64,000 bases of DNA from Sternotherus odoratus (Eukaryota; Chordata; Testudines; Kinosternidae). How positions within the stretch are numbered: the stretch's first letter is position 1; each line of letters begins with the position of its first letter. The stretch lies in assembly GCA_032164245.1 (NCBI GenBank), contig JAVMKO010000010.1:47700848-47764847 (forward strand), in the 5' to 3' direction. The translations under genes and the position numbers were made by a program. Shown here piece by piece: positions 45,020 to 56,110 of the stretch. Under the pieces are notes generated by a model. That model made no database searches, was not told the origin of the DNA, and worked only from the letters and a program-made list of their open reading frames with translations.

Positions 45020-45140
45020 AGAAATATAGTGCTTTTCACCAGTAGATTGTCAAGCATTTTACAAGTATCATGATCCCCATTTTACAGATGGGGAAACTGA
45101 AGCTCCAAGAGGTCATTCATTTTAACTTCATTCACTCACC
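45020..45140 (+). repeat. MIR-like SINE relic
   Basis: 'ATAGTGCTTTTCACCAGTAG', 'GCATTTTACAAGTATCATGA' and 'ATTTTACAGATGGGGAAACT' followed by GAAGCTCCAAGAGG give the MIR core order. Confidence 0.65.
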
Positions 45141-45540
45141 TAGTGAATGAGATCATTAGCGTTAACTTGTGTGAGCAGTGAATTTAAGGGGATAATCAAG
45201 GGTATTGGTGGAAAGTGAGTTTAAAAGTCAGAAATATGACATTATCCCACAAAAAAGCCTATTCTAGATATTATGCTCATCCTATCAAGGAACAGAAAAA
45301 AAAAAACCCTATGTGTGCAAGTAAAACTGTTAAAATTTTAATGTTTGGCTAGGAAGTAATTCCATTGAATTGTTTTCAAACTATCTATTGACCAAGGACT
45401 CTATTCAAAAATATTTTTTGGAGAATTTTGGCAAAATGAATACATTTGTAAAAACTATGAAGCTGCTCAAAGGCAAATTACGAGTAAAAGAAAGGAAGGC
45501 TAACTTTACTTAATGCATTATTCCTTATGAATTAGTCATT

Positions 45541-45649
45541 CCACTGCTTGCATCCGACGAAGTGGGTATTAGCCCACGAAAGCTTATGCTTCAAAACTTT
45601 ATAGTTAGTCTTTAAGGTGCCACAGGACTTTGTTATCTCACTCCTCTTT
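45541..45649 (+). mobile_element. Penelope-like 3' fragment with hammerhead-like motif
   Basis: A single-arm copy of the family at 14709 and 21179, with 'AGCTTATGCTTCAAAACTTT' and 'TTAAGGTGCCACAGGACTTT'. It contains CCGACGA (45554-45560), a five-pair stem GTGGG/CCCAC (45562-45566 with 45573-45577) and GAAA (45578-45581). This is the order of a hammerhead ribozyme core (CUGANGA, stem II, GAAA). It differs by C for U at the second core position and by an extra A before stem II, so self-cleavage is doubtful. ATTAGTCATT (45531-45540) and ATTAGCCATT (45650-45659) may be a 9/10 target duplication. Confidence 0.65.
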
Positions 45650-45659
45650 ATTAGCCATT

Positions 45660-48600
45660 GTATTTCAGAAACTAGTTGAAAATCATTTTAACGTTAATAT
45701 CCCTATTTAAACTCCTTTAAACTGTCACAAGATTTAAAACTGGATTTTTCATGGTAAAGCACCAGAAGAGCAAACATCTGCTACAGGCTAACAAGGAATC
45801 TGGGTTTTTCTTAGTCATGAATTTAAATTAATGTATTATGGCATGGTGATGAATTAAGTTCTCTTTTTACATTGCTTTCTTTGAAGACAAGAATGGAACC
45901 TCATGCAATAGAATGATGATTTTGTAAATAACAAATATAACTTAATTTTGTGTTAATCTTAAGAGAATAAATTCTTACTACTTCTACTACAACACTACTT
46001 GTCCTAATAATGGTTACATAGTTCAATTCACTGAAGTCACTTAAAACCCCCAAATAAAGTCTGTTGGACCATAGTCCTGCAAATGATAGACATCTTCAGA
46101 ATTTGAAAGCAGCCAAGTTAACAGCTGGTAGAGTGGCTGAAAATAAGTGGCTTCAATTTGTTAGGGAAAGATTTTGACTTTCACAAAGAAAAGTAGCTGT
46201 CTACTGTAGAGAACCCTTTGTAAGTGAACTGTTTTAAGCCCAAATGGTTCAGTGTGTTCACACTATCCATATTGATTTTCTTCCATAACCACAGCAAGTT
46301 TGGCCTGTGTCCACAGCAGCACTGATCTAAACAATTTCAGTGGCACTGTCCTCTGGGTAACTCTCTCATTGTTACTAGCAGTGATTTCAGAGCAATTTCA
46401 AGAGGTCACACCAGTACTGAATTGATTCAGACTGAAGTAATTTATACTGCACTGGTACTTAATATAAATCTTAATATACTTGGTTCTTGAAATACATGTA
46501 AACTGGTTGAAATTCTTTTGTGTGTGGATGCCAAATGTTTTACATATATAGCAGTTTAGCATCTAGTGTAGGCCAGGCTTGAGAGGACGTGTTCCAGCAA
46601 AAGTTCTGTTGACTGAGTTGCATCCGCCAGTATGGCCAGATTGTGCTTTTGTCTGAATATGGATAAGTATAGGTCTTCCCCATCCCATTCTTGGTGGTGG
46701 TGTTATCTAAGCAAGAAGAGATGTGTATGCTTGATTGTGCATCATGAAATGCATGCAATGAGCTAGAACTCTAATTACAAGGTGCTTTCTGGGGGGAAAG
46801 TTGACATCGGGCCAAACTTACTCTTTGGTGGTAATTCCTAAAGGTGTGTCTTATTTCTGTGGGCACCCTGTCTCGCTTCATATTATCTTGGTGCTTCTGA
46901 ATTTCCCATTTCCTTACTACCCCAGAATTCATAAGAACCATATTTCGTGTTTCTCATTTCTCACTGAAGAAGGCTACTTCCCTAGTAACACTTAACATCT
47001 AACTTTCCACATGCAGATCTCAGTCTTACAGATGTGGACAGGTATCATGCCCATTTCACAGATAAGGAAAATAAGGCACTGAGAAATGCAGTGACTCTCC
47101 CAAGTACACATACAATATGAGAGAACAGGGAGTAGAACCTAGGGTGGTCTTTCCTTAACTTAAAGTCTATCTATCCTGTGCCTTAGACATAGTAAACCAT
47201 TTTCTCAGTCTTGCATGACTGCAAGCATTTGAAAGAAGAATTCATTCTAGTGAGTCTCCTGGTCAGTGCCCTATCCTCTCACCAAGATGGCTCCATCTAT
47301 TACATAATGTTTATCTTCATGCTTGGCAAAGGGTATAGGACCTCTACTAAATGAATGGTGACCGTGGATGAAAAGGTGCATTCTTTTACCATATCCCTGG
47401 AATCAGCAATGCATACTTTAATTAAGAAACAGGAACACTTTTTTAATTGCATCCTGAATTTTCCATGGAATAGATAACATGTATAAATGATACTTGGATT
47501 TGGTGAAAAGAGTTCTTGTATCCCTATCACGTTGTTCCTGTGCTCTTTCTTTTCTCTGTTTTAGAGGTCAAAGCGCTTTGTGATATCTTGGCAGGATAAA
47601 TGCTATAAAAGATTACGTTGTTGCCATTATAAAGGAAATATTTCCTGTTACAGAGTTTATTGCTAAAAAGCAACTATAGGACTGTATAATAATTCACTAT
47701 GAATGTTCCTTTTATGAGTTGCTGGAATTAGTAATGCAGGTGATAGGTCCAGAATGAAAATATTTTAACCCTGTTAAATGAATGTCTGCATCCAAAAAAG
47801 GGGATCTGATTTCACCATCTTTCTGTGCTGTCACTCAATGCTGGTATAATAGGGCAAGTACAGTATGCCCCTATTTATTTCTTGGCCACAGCATAACAAC
47901 TTGGCTTTGCAAACGTATAATCTGATCCCAGAGAAGTTATGACAAAACCCAAGGAGAAGCAGTAAAAATATGATGATCTCTCCCTCTCCACTCCTGGTTT
48001 CAACGAAATTATCCCATTGGTGACAGCATCATTCCTCTTCTCCCCCCACCCTCCCGGCCACCTTGGAACAGGAAGAGGGGATAGGATCTTCCATACCTAA
48101 TGGTGACCATGGATCTGCTAAGGAATCTTCTGGTTTGTAGCATTTAAGTAGATCTCTTAAATTATATTGGCTTAGTATGTATGACCTTGGCTCGCTGTTG
48201 TGGCTGGTCCCAGTGAGGACAAGTGCTTGCTATTAAGCCACAGCTAATGGGAGCTTCTCCTTTAGGTCTAGCCATGGAGCATTGTCTTTCAATCCTGGAA
48301 GTCACCAACTTGATCCCCTATGATGAAAGTGGTCTCTATACATATATGAGCAACAAACGCGTGGGAGCTGTATAGCTAGGGGCATATGTAGTACTTATCT
48401 TAGTGGGTGTGATCAAGTGTTACACTAAAGGATGGTCCTGAAGACATAAGCACTACTTAGGCTATGCCTACATAGGAAGATTGCTCCAGTGTAACCTTTC
48501 TTATATCAGCAGGATCTGTCTTGTATCCACACTCACACTGATGCTCTCTAGCCTTAATCTATATTAAATTAGTCTGGCTCACAGTTGACAAGACTTCATT

Positions 48601-50610
48601 TCATTGCGAGATGCAATGGTTGAGTGACAGTGTAGTTTATGATTTAACAAAACCAGTTTATTTTTTAACAAAACTAGCTAAGCAGTCCTGTCCCACACTG
48701 TATCAGTCAGCTTAAAAGTGACATGTCTCTTTCTTTCTATGCTCCTCTGTACCAGGGTCCTCTGGGACAAAAGTTATCCCTCCGTTTAAATAGTTCTGAC
48801 AAATGTTTAAACTCACTTTGCATGCAGACACTATTAGAGATGCCAAATCCAAAGTTTTGTCACTATATGATGTACATTGCCCTGGTCCAGCATCATAGTC
48901 CTGGATGTCCTTGGTCACTGGGGCATGTAGTCCCAACTGCTTAATAGTTACAGGAAGGTTATCGTTGATTAATGGCTGGTGGAGCAGATGAGAACTTGTC
49001 TTCTTCTGAGACAGGCACCAGGTTGGAACAAGGGCAAGTTGCTCTGACAGAGCTACACAAATGTATCAGAGGTGTTGGGTGCAGCATGCGTGTGGAGCTG
49101 AACGAGTGCTCAAGCTAGTTTAGTTAAATCAGAAATGGGATGTATCCACCCAGCCACTAACCTGATTAATTCCCACAGATATAGAGTTGTGTTGGTTGCA
49201 AACCAGACAGATCTTTCGGCTTGATCTTATGTAATTTATCGATGATAGCTTCCACTGATTGAAGGTAAGGTGCAACTTTCAAATACCAGCAAGGCCTTGC
49301 TCCTTTGGCTTAATTGGCAAGAGCTGAAGGTCTGGAGTTAACTGCCTGTTGATGATGGAGGTACCTGTGCTCATGCAGCCCATGACTGGTTGAACTAGCT
49401 CACCAAGAGTAACAGGCCTGCTGGGGCTGTAGACCTGATTAATGCAGGGAACAAAGAGAGGCATGCGGAGGGGAAGACTTTGATCTGCATTCAGTCAAAC
49501 TGTTGGAGAAGTGTTTAATTTTCTTAAAGAAAGATAAACAAATAAAATAAAAGCTGGGGAGGGAATGGAAAACAGGAGAGCTTGTTAAAAGGAAAGTTGC
49601 TGGAGGTGTGTTTTGGTTTTTCTTTGTTTGCTTTTCAGGCAACTAGGCCAATGTGGGGTTGAAGAAAGAACGTGTGTCCAAGTCTTGAAATAACATTTTC
49701 CTCATCTAGTCAGAACTACTTTATATCCTTCCAGAAAACTCACTTGTGACACTTAAAGTAATGAATTTTAGATCCTCCTCAAAGCCAGTTAAATCTTTCT
49801 TACTTATCTCTAAATAAGGAAGCACACTTCAGTGTTAGCCTGATTAAAGTGTATCACTGAACCGCTCAGTAACCTAATAATTGTATGTCATTTGTGAGAG
49901 GACTTCTCCTATCTGAATTTTGTTCACGAAGTCTCTAAACTAGACTTTAAACATCTCCTTGTCGCATTCAGACCTATGGTCCTTGAGTGGAGTATGTTCA
50001 TGTTAACACTGTGGTTCTTTTTTTCCACTTCCCGCTAGCTTCTGTTTTCTGACTTTTTGTGTGTATTTGTATAAAAGTTAAATTGTTGAGACTAACATCC
50101 TTATAGTACCCCAGAAGGGCTAATATTTATTAGTCAGAAACTTCACACTGAATAAAGAAAGCATACCTCATGAAAGTGGATATTCTACTTGTAATAGTTT
50201 TAGTAACACAAGTATACACTTCATCCTTTGCCTATTGAAAATGCATTCTGGTGGCGTGTTACCTTGAATTGTGGATATTATTTTGAAGATGGTCAAGGTT
50301 TAAGAACATTTAACTGGTTTTATTGATACCTATGGTTATTATTTAGCTGATATATGCAAAGGTACAATTTGTCACTGCAAAGTGCTGTAGCTATGAATAC
50401 ATCTATGAAGTATCTGCTTCTTGGCAGTGAATAGCTTCAAAATATGAATTAAGCATAGTCCATCTGGAATGTATCAGATACACAAGAAATGTCTTCCCAA
50501 AGTACAAGCCTTTTGTTTTTTTTAAAGTGTTCCAAATCAAAACTATATAGATCAGTAAGTAAAAATCAACTATTAATGCAATAGCTTGGCTCGTGTATGT
50601 GAAACACTGT
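45660..50610. other. Unassigned stretch with an MIR-like relic
   Basis: No gene is supported. A MIR-like SINE is visible at about 47030-47145 ('CATGCCCATTTCACAGATAA', 'GCACTGAGAAATGCAGTGAC', 'GGGAGTAGAACC'). Short frames are interrupted and have no family resemblance. Confidence 0.4.
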
Positions 50611-51039
50611 CCTCTACTGGATGGACTATAAAGAGCTGTCAGATCTGTACAAGGTGAGTTTTTGTTTTGTTTCTCAATTTCCTAACTCAGCTAGTGAAAT
50701 TATTATTTTTTTATATTACCGGTTAGAGGCTTCTTCCACTCTGGAGCTCACGGTTATGAATTCTATATGGATGTATGCATGTGGCAAAGTGATGGCTGCA
50801 GTATCTGTCTAGAAGATGCTATGCATTGGTTAATGTATCAGCAATATCTTCACTCTTTAATTTACCTTGGAATGCAAATCCTAATTTCATGAGATTAAAA
50901 TTATAGCAAAATGTAAGAGACCAATACTGAGCTACAGTAAGTAATACAGTAAACCCTCGATTTAACGGACCCCAATTTAACGGACTTCGGATGTAACGGA
51001 CAAAATTTCCGATGAATCCGAAATCCGTTATTCGGGGGC

Positions 51040-51450
51040 TGCTGGCTCCCGCCCGGGTCCCACCTGCAGGCGGGTTGGCTGGCTGCTGGCTCCCGCCTGC
51101 GGGCGGGCTGGCAGCTCCAGGCTCCCGCCTGCGGGCGGGCTGGCTGGCTGGCTGGCAGCTCCCGCCTGCGGGCGGGCTGGCTGGCTGCCGGCTGCCGGCT
51201 TCCGCCTGTGGGCGGGTGGGCTGCCGGCTCCCACCCGGCTCCCCGCAGCGGGGATCGGGGCGGGCGGGTTGACAGCTCCCGCACGGGTCCCCGTAGCGGG
51301 GATCCGGGCGGGTGGGCTGACAGCTCCCGCCCGGGTCCCCGCAGCGGGGAGCCGGTCGGGCGGGTTGATGGCTCCTGCCCGGGTCCCAGCAGCCGGGGTC
51401 CCGGGCGGGCGGGCTGCTGGCTGCCGCTGGGCGGGCTGACTCACGGCTCC
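51040..51450. repeat. GC-rich minisatellite within the pogo-like composite
   Basis: Repeated units of the type GGCTCCCGCCTGCGGGCGGG plus CTGGCTGGCTG, with a second subtype GCTCCCGCCCGGGTCCCCGC plus AGCGGGGA. Periods vary at about 35-60 bp. The long frames on both strands (Ala/Gly/Pro/Arg-rich) are products of this array. Confidence 0.85.
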
Positions 51451-51461
51451 TGGCCGTGATA

Positions 51462-51621
51462 AGTAAAACCTCTATATAACGGACTAATTCGGGTGAGGGG
51501 GTGTCCGTTAAAGCCAAAAGTCCTGTTATTTAATGATTTTAAAAAATTATTAAATAACGGACTTTCGGCTTTAACGGACACCCCCTCGCCCGAATTAGTC
51601 CGTTATATCGAGGTTTCACTG
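51462..51621. mobile_element. Inner 160-bp snap-back unit
   Basis: The left arm from AAAACCTCTATATAACGGAC and right arm to 'GTCCGTTATATCGAGGTTTC' pair over about 70 bp each. They are separated by a short 'TGATTTTAAAAAATTA' loop. The arms share 'GGGGGTGTCCGTTAAAGCC' and its complement. This could be a complete MITE nested at the end of the composite, or an internal rearrangement of it. Confidence 0.8.
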
Positions 51622-51769
51622 TATAGTGATTATCATTTAGAAGGCAAATTCTGGAGTAATGATCCCATCTGGAATATATATACACTGTGGAATTGAATCA
51701 TTCTGTTATGGTGTGCATATTAGTTATCCACAAATTTATGGCTCACTTTTCATCATGATTCAGGGTTTG

Positions 51770-52026
51770 TCATACTAGATCAGACCTTTCTAAACAGTAG
51801 AAAACAAAGGGTAGAAATAAATGGTCAGTTTTCACAGTGAAGAGGGCGTAGTGGGATCTCCCAAGGATCTGTGCTGGGACCTGTGCTGTTCAACATATTC
51901 ATAAGTTATCTGGAAAAAAGGGATGAATAGTGAGGTGAGAAATTCAGTGTTGATACATGCAGAGTAATGCACACTGAAAAGCATAATCAGAACAATATCT
52001 ACAAAAGAATTGGGTTTAAGTTAGCA
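51770..52026 (+). mobile_element. CR1 LINE, part 1 (plus strand)
   Basis: Plus-strand CR1 coding-region words: 'AACAAAGGGTAGAAATAAAT', 'GTCAGTTTTCACAGTGAAG', 'CTGTTCAACATATTCATAAG' and 'TTATCTGGAAAAAAGGGATG'. Then there is a jump to 'CAGTGTTGATACATGCAGAG'. The jump removes part of the reverse transcriptase including the catalytic FADD region. The copy is broken at 52026 by the hAT and continues at 52803. Confidence 0.85.
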
Positions 52027-52802
52027 TAGGGTGACCAGATCACCACAACAAAATATCGGGATACATGGGGGGGGGGGAGGGTCGAGGAGGGGGCCAGGCA
52101 GCTCCCCCCCCACCCTATGCATCACCAGCATGGCCGCTCCCCCCCCTCGGTGGCTCAGGGACCCTCTCAGTTCCCCGCCACAGGTCAGCAGCGTAGCCCC
52201 CTCCCATGGCCTGGGGCAGCCCCCCCCCGCTACTGATCAGTGGCACAGCCCCCCCCCCCCCAGCTCCAGCCACAGCCTTCCTGCTGCAGATCAGCGGCGC
52301 TGCCAGCGCATGCTCCCCTCCCCCAGCTCCGGGGCCGGTCGCAGCACCTCCTGCCATGGTTCGGCAGCTCAGAGCCCCCGCCTGGCTCCAGTGCTGGGCA
52401 AACCCCCCCAGCACCGCGGATTGCGGCGCAGCTCAGGGCCCCCGCCTGGCTCCAGTGCCGGGCGAAACCCCCAGCGCCGCGGATTGCAGTGCAGCTGCAC
52501 AGGACCCTTCACCCAACTCTGACCGCCTACCTGGAGGGGAGGGGGAGAACCAGGGACTGTTTGCAAGCCCCACCCCTGCAACAAGACCTCGCCGACTCTG
52601 TGTCTGCCTGGGACCAACTAGCAAGCTCCTGCTGGAGCTGCCCCAGGCAGAGAAGTGGTGAGCGGCGCCCTGAGTTCACCGAACTTTCCTCGGTCCCAAA
52701 TATCGGGACAAAGGGCGTTCCGACCGAGGTAAGGTCGGGACGCGGGACAAGACCCCTAAAATCGGGACTGTCCCGATAAAATCAGGACATCTGGTCACCC
52801 TA
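52027..52802. mobile_element. hAT transposon with perfect 8-bp target duplication, inside CR1
   Basis: The left end TAGGGTGACCAGAT and right end ATCTGGTCACCCTA are perfect inverted repeats. AGTTAGCA flanks both sides exactly (52019-52026 and 52803-52810). Subterminal ATCGGGAC/GTCCCGAT words occur as in the 8699-10344 element, so the two are related families. The interior is GC-rich and includes a direct repeat of about 64 bp. No transposase domain is recognised; the long Pro/Ser-rich frames are compositional. Confidence 0.93.
52365..52494. repeat. 64-bp direct tandem repeat inside the hAT
   Basis: The segment 'AGCTCAGAGCCCCCGCCTGG' to 'ACCGCGGATTGCGGCGC' is repeated directly as 'AGCTCAGGGCCCCCGCCTGG' to 'GCCGCGGATTGCAGTGC', with a handful of changes and one length difference in a C run. 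Confidence 0.85.
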
Positions 52803-53620
52803 AGTTAGCAGTTACCACTCAAGAAAGAGATCTTGAAATCATTGTGGATAGTTCTCTGAAAACACTTTTTCAATGGGCAATCATAGTAAAAAAGCTAACA
52901 ACGTTAGGAACCATTAGAAAAGGGATATACAATAAAATAGAAAATATTATCATACCAGTATATATATTTATGGGACGCCCACGTCTTGAACACTGCATGC
53001 AGTTCTAGTCTTCTCCCCATCTCCAAAAAGATGTACTAGAATTGGAGAAAGTACAGAGAAGGACAGTGAAAATGATTAGGGATCTGAAATTGTATCCATA
53101 TGAGGACATTTCAAAAGACTGGGACATCTCAGAGAAAAAGGATGACGAAGGGGGGATATGATAGAGGTCTATAAAATCATGAACGGTATGGAGGAAGTTA
53201 ATAGAGGAGTGTTGTTTACCCGGTCACATAACACAAGAACCAGAGAGCACCCAATGAAATTAATAGGCAACAGGTTTAAATCAAACATAGGGATGTACTA
53301 CACACAATGCATAGTCAGCCCGTGGAACTCCTTGCCGGGGAATGTTATGAAGGCCACAAGTGTAAATGAGTAAAAAAAAAAAAGAAAGAATTAGGTTCCT
53401 GGAGGATAAGTCCATCAATGGCTATTAGCCAAGATGGTCAGGGATGCAACCCCATGCCCTGGTTGTTCCTAAGCTTCTGTCGTCCAGAAGCTAAATTGCC
53501 CTCTTCTGTTCATTTCAACTGAAGCATCTGGTCATGGAGACTGTCAGAAGACAGGATACTGGGCTAGATGGCCTGTTGGTCTGACCCTCTATGGCCATTC
53601 TTATGGTCTTTGGTCCATTC
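52803..53620 (+). mobile_element. CR1 LINE, part 2 with 3' end (plus strand)
   Basis: This continues the CR1 with 'TACCACTCAAGAAAGAGATC', 'GTGGATAGTTCTCTGAAAAC', 'GTATATATTTATGGGACGCC' and 'GATATGATAGAGGTCTATAA'. The 3' end follows: 'GACAGGATACTGGGCTAGAT' and 'TATGGCCATTCTTATGG'. A poly-A run at 53372-53383 is internal. The copy reaches the CR1 3' terminus. Confidence 0.9.
53158..53373 (+). pseudogene. CR1 reverse transcriptase C-terminal relic
   Basis: An open stretch of 71 codons in the plus-strand CR1 covers the extreme C-terminus of the CR1 ORF2 polyprotein. It reads MIEVYKIMNGMEEVNRGVLF, then R..NTRTREHPMKLIGNRFK and W.SLP..V. These match the conserved CR1 tail pattern 'R.HS.KL.....R...R..FF..R....WN.LP..VV'. 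The catalytic and endonuclease domains are lost in this truncated copy. It is a fossil with no expected product. Confidence 0.85.
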
Positions 53621-55482
53621 TGGCTTGTTTCTGAGGACTGGATTCTGTAAGTGTCAATTGCAAGGGGGCAAAAAGTAGTTTAATGACTAATGTTGCATAT
53701 GCTCTGCAGTTTAAAGTCTGAGTTTCTCAGCACACCTTGCCTGCTCCCAAATCCTCTGCTCGGTTGCCCCTCCTTTACCACATTTCCTCCACCTCACCCC
53801 ATGAAACAGCGTGTCGTCCAATCCCTCAAAACAGCTCAGAATCCAGAGCTGCTGGCATTAGCAGTGCTCCCGTGTCTGTGGTTGCTGTTCCCAGCATGTG
53901 CCCCCAAAGTTCTTTGCTCTGGAAGGAGGAGAGGAGGAGTTAGACTCTTTGGGTTGAAGGGATAATTTGCTCCCATTGTTTGCTCATCACTCTGAGTGTA
54001 GTGATCTCTTTGTAATACATCACAATTGGCTGCTGTGGAAAAAAATGATTGTTGTCACTAGCAGATTAACTTCATGGGGAGAAAAAGAAGCAGGAGCATT
54101 TTAACTCTTAAAAGAAATACAATTGTGATGCAAATGTCTTAAAATGTTGAATGGTGGGGAGAGATACTAATTTGTGTATGCAAAATTGTCTCTACATGGG
54201 TTTTTACGGAGGCATCATTTCTTAAATAACAGTGGCATCTAGAAATAAGGTTGGAATTTCATCACAGATATAACAGATCTGTTGGCTTGAAAATAGTTGT
54301 CTAAAAATCATAAGATGCAACAGAACACAAAAAGGTTTTAGTGGGTTTTTGCCTCTAAGAATATATGGCTGTAAATGCTGGCAGAAATGGAAGGGGTGCC
54401 AGGAGCTCTTGTAATCAATAAATCTGTCTTGAAATTTCAGTGTGACACTTGCTATGATTTCACCTAAGAGAAATGGCTGCTGGCAGTAAACCTAGCACAG
54501 TTCACAAAACAAACCTGCCCCCTGCAGGTCACTAGAATGTGATGCATGACTTTAAAACTTGTGTTGAGAACTTAAAAGGGGTCAAATCAAGTAAACAAGG
54601 TACAATGTACATGCAGTAAACAAACAAATCTGTCAAGTGTAATACTAAGGTAGTAATTGTTTGTGGAACAGCAAACGAGAGGCAGAACTGCTACAGGTGC
54701 TGCAGCATGTTTTTCATTGTTTTTCACTTTCTTTCTTTGGACATGTTCACTCCTATTTTAAGCTTGCTTGTCACAAAGATTTGAATGAGCCAGTTTTACC
54801 TGCATGCATATTCACTGCACATGGATTTTAAGGATCCACGAATGATTGTCCATGGAGTGTTCTTAAATTCCTGAGCCTTAGTTCCCACTAGGACCTGGGC
54901 TACAAATTCCATTGCCCTACTAATGACATGAGCTATGCAATCAGCAATGTCTATTTTTGTGCTGCTGTGACTGGGCAGAATTAAATAGCGGGAAGGCCCT
55001 GAATAGGCCAACACAGGACTGCATTTAATTTGTAAATCACAATCCCATTAGTTGGACAGGTTTACTGGATAGACATGGTAATAGTTATTCAGTCAGTCAG
55101 TAAAAGAAATGCAGTGGACAAGCTATCACTCAAGTTGTCTTAGAAATATCGTAACTTTTTTTCCATGAAAGTCTTTTGAGGGAAGGGGGACTTTGTGCTA
55201 AAGATATCAATTCCTTATTAGAGCTATTTGGGAAACTTCCCCTTTCCCTTCCACACATGAAACATTTTGGAAATATGTCACAAATATAAAAATGTAATTT
55301 TTTTTCTGACTCAAACAGCAAAATCCTTCCAGTTGTCACTGCTGGAAATATTTAATTTTGAAAAGCCAAAGCAGTTTTGGGCTTTAGATGAGAAGTTTAA
55401 TATTTTTGTCAAGTGATTTCTTGTTTTGTTTTTATGTTTAAAATTTTTCCTTGGAAACCAAATTTTCAACCAACTCCCTTCC
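53621..55482. other. Unassigned stretch
   Basis: No gene, RNA or delimited repeat is recognised. Confidence 0.4.
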
Positions 55483-55745
55483 TTATTTTCAGTTGTTGAA
55501 GAGGTAGCACTTAAGGAAGATGGGAAACTGAGGCATAAAGAGTCTGAGGGCCATATTTTAAAGGTATTTAGTCATCTAACTCTGATTGATTTCAATTGGA
55601 ATTTGGCACCTAAATCCTTTTTTTTTTTTTTTTTTTTTTTGTGGTTTTAAAATCAGACCCCAGGGTCACAGAGGATGTGCATAGCAGAGCATGGAGTAGA
55701 ACTCAGGTTTCTTAAGTCCTAGGCTAGCAACCTATCCACAGGACC
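55483..55745 (+). repeat. MIR-like SINE split by a palindromic MITE
   Basis: 'GATGGGAAACTGAGGCATAA' (left) and 'CCCAGGGTCACAGAGGATGT' with 'ATGGAGTAGAACTCAGG' (right) are consecutive MIR parts. They are separated by 55548-55660, a palindromic element ('TATTTAGTCATCTAACTCTG', 'ATTTGGCACCTAAATCC') with a 22-T run at 55619-55640. The MIR is therefore older than the MITE. Confidence 0.65.
55548..55660. mobile_element. Palindromic MITE with poly-T tract
   Basis: The left 'GGCCATATTTTAAAGGTATTT' begins and the right 'GTGGTTTTAAAATCAGACCC' ends an inverted pair around 'TGATTTCAATTGGAATTTGG'. The expanded T run interrupts the right arm. Confidence 0.6.
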
Positions 55746-55879
55746 AGCCTTTCATCTAAGGGCTCAATCCTGCTGACTTCTCTAGCAAAAATCCTACTGA
55801 AGTATTATAGCAGTTTCTTTGTGTAGGGCCTGCAGGATCAGCCCCCAAGTGAGCAGTGGGTTTCTTGCTTTAGGATAAA

Positions 55880-56110
55880 ATTGTCAGAAGCGCCTAAGTC
55901 CTAATGACTTTCAACAGGATTTTGGTAATGGCATGGATCACTTGATGATTACCTGTTCTGTTCATTCCCTCTGAAGCACCTGGCATTGGCCACTGTCAGA
56001 AAACAGGATACTGGGGTAGATTTGACCATTGGTCTGATCCAGTATGGCCATTCTTTGTGGGATTTAGGCAACTAAACTACTTAGGTGCTGTTGAAAAATT
56101 TGCCCTTAAT
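55880..56110. mobile_element. Palindromic MITE interrupted by a CR1 3' end
   Basis: The left arm 'AAATTGTCAGAAGCGCCTAA' with GTCCTAATGACTTTCAACAGG and the right arm 'TTTAGGCAACTAAACTACTT' with AGGTGCTGTTGAAAAATTTG are parts of one inverted element. The CR1 fragment 55932-56057 separates them. GGATTT occurs on both sides of the CR1 piece, a possible target duplication. Confidence 0.6.
55932..56057 (+). mobile_element. CR1 LINE 3' end fragment (plus strand)
   Basis: 'GGATCACTTGATGATTACCT', 'GTTCTGTTCATTCCCTCTGA' and 'GCACCTGGCATTGGCCACTG' are followed by 'GGTCTGATCCAGTATGGCCA'. This is the terminal 125 bp of a turtle-type CR1. Confidence 0.9.

Larger units (their letters stand above)
50947..51621. 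mobile_element. Pogo/Tigger-like composite with three termini and GC-rich core
   Basis: The left end CAGTAAACCCTCGATTTAAC and right end 'TATATCGAGGTTTCACTG' are inverted and flanked by TA (50945-50946 and 51622-51623), the Tc1/mariner-pogo signature. 'TTAACGGAC'/'GTCCGTTA' words repeat near both ends. A third, inner terminus (GTAAAACCTCTATATAACGG, about 51462) forms a 160-bp snap-back with the right end. Between 51040 and 51450 the sequence is a GC-rich tandem array. No transposase is present. Confidence 0.85.

Noticed and set aside
50621..50653. Short ATG frame MDYKELSDLYK followed by a perfect AAG|GTGAGT donor
   Set aside because: No promoter signs, no CpG enrichment and no acceptor or continuation seen; a single strong donor match in 64 kb is expected by chance.
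50819..51517. 232-codon minus-strand frame rich in Ala, Pro, Arg and Gly
   Set aside because: It spans the GC-rich minisatellite inside a transposon; several frames on both strands are equally open because the repeat lacks stop codons.
52031..52779. Frames of 150-180 codons inside the hAT at 52027-52802
   Set aside because: Ser/Pro/Arg-rich and overlapping in all three frames, starting inside the terminal repeat. Compositional, with no transposase motifs.
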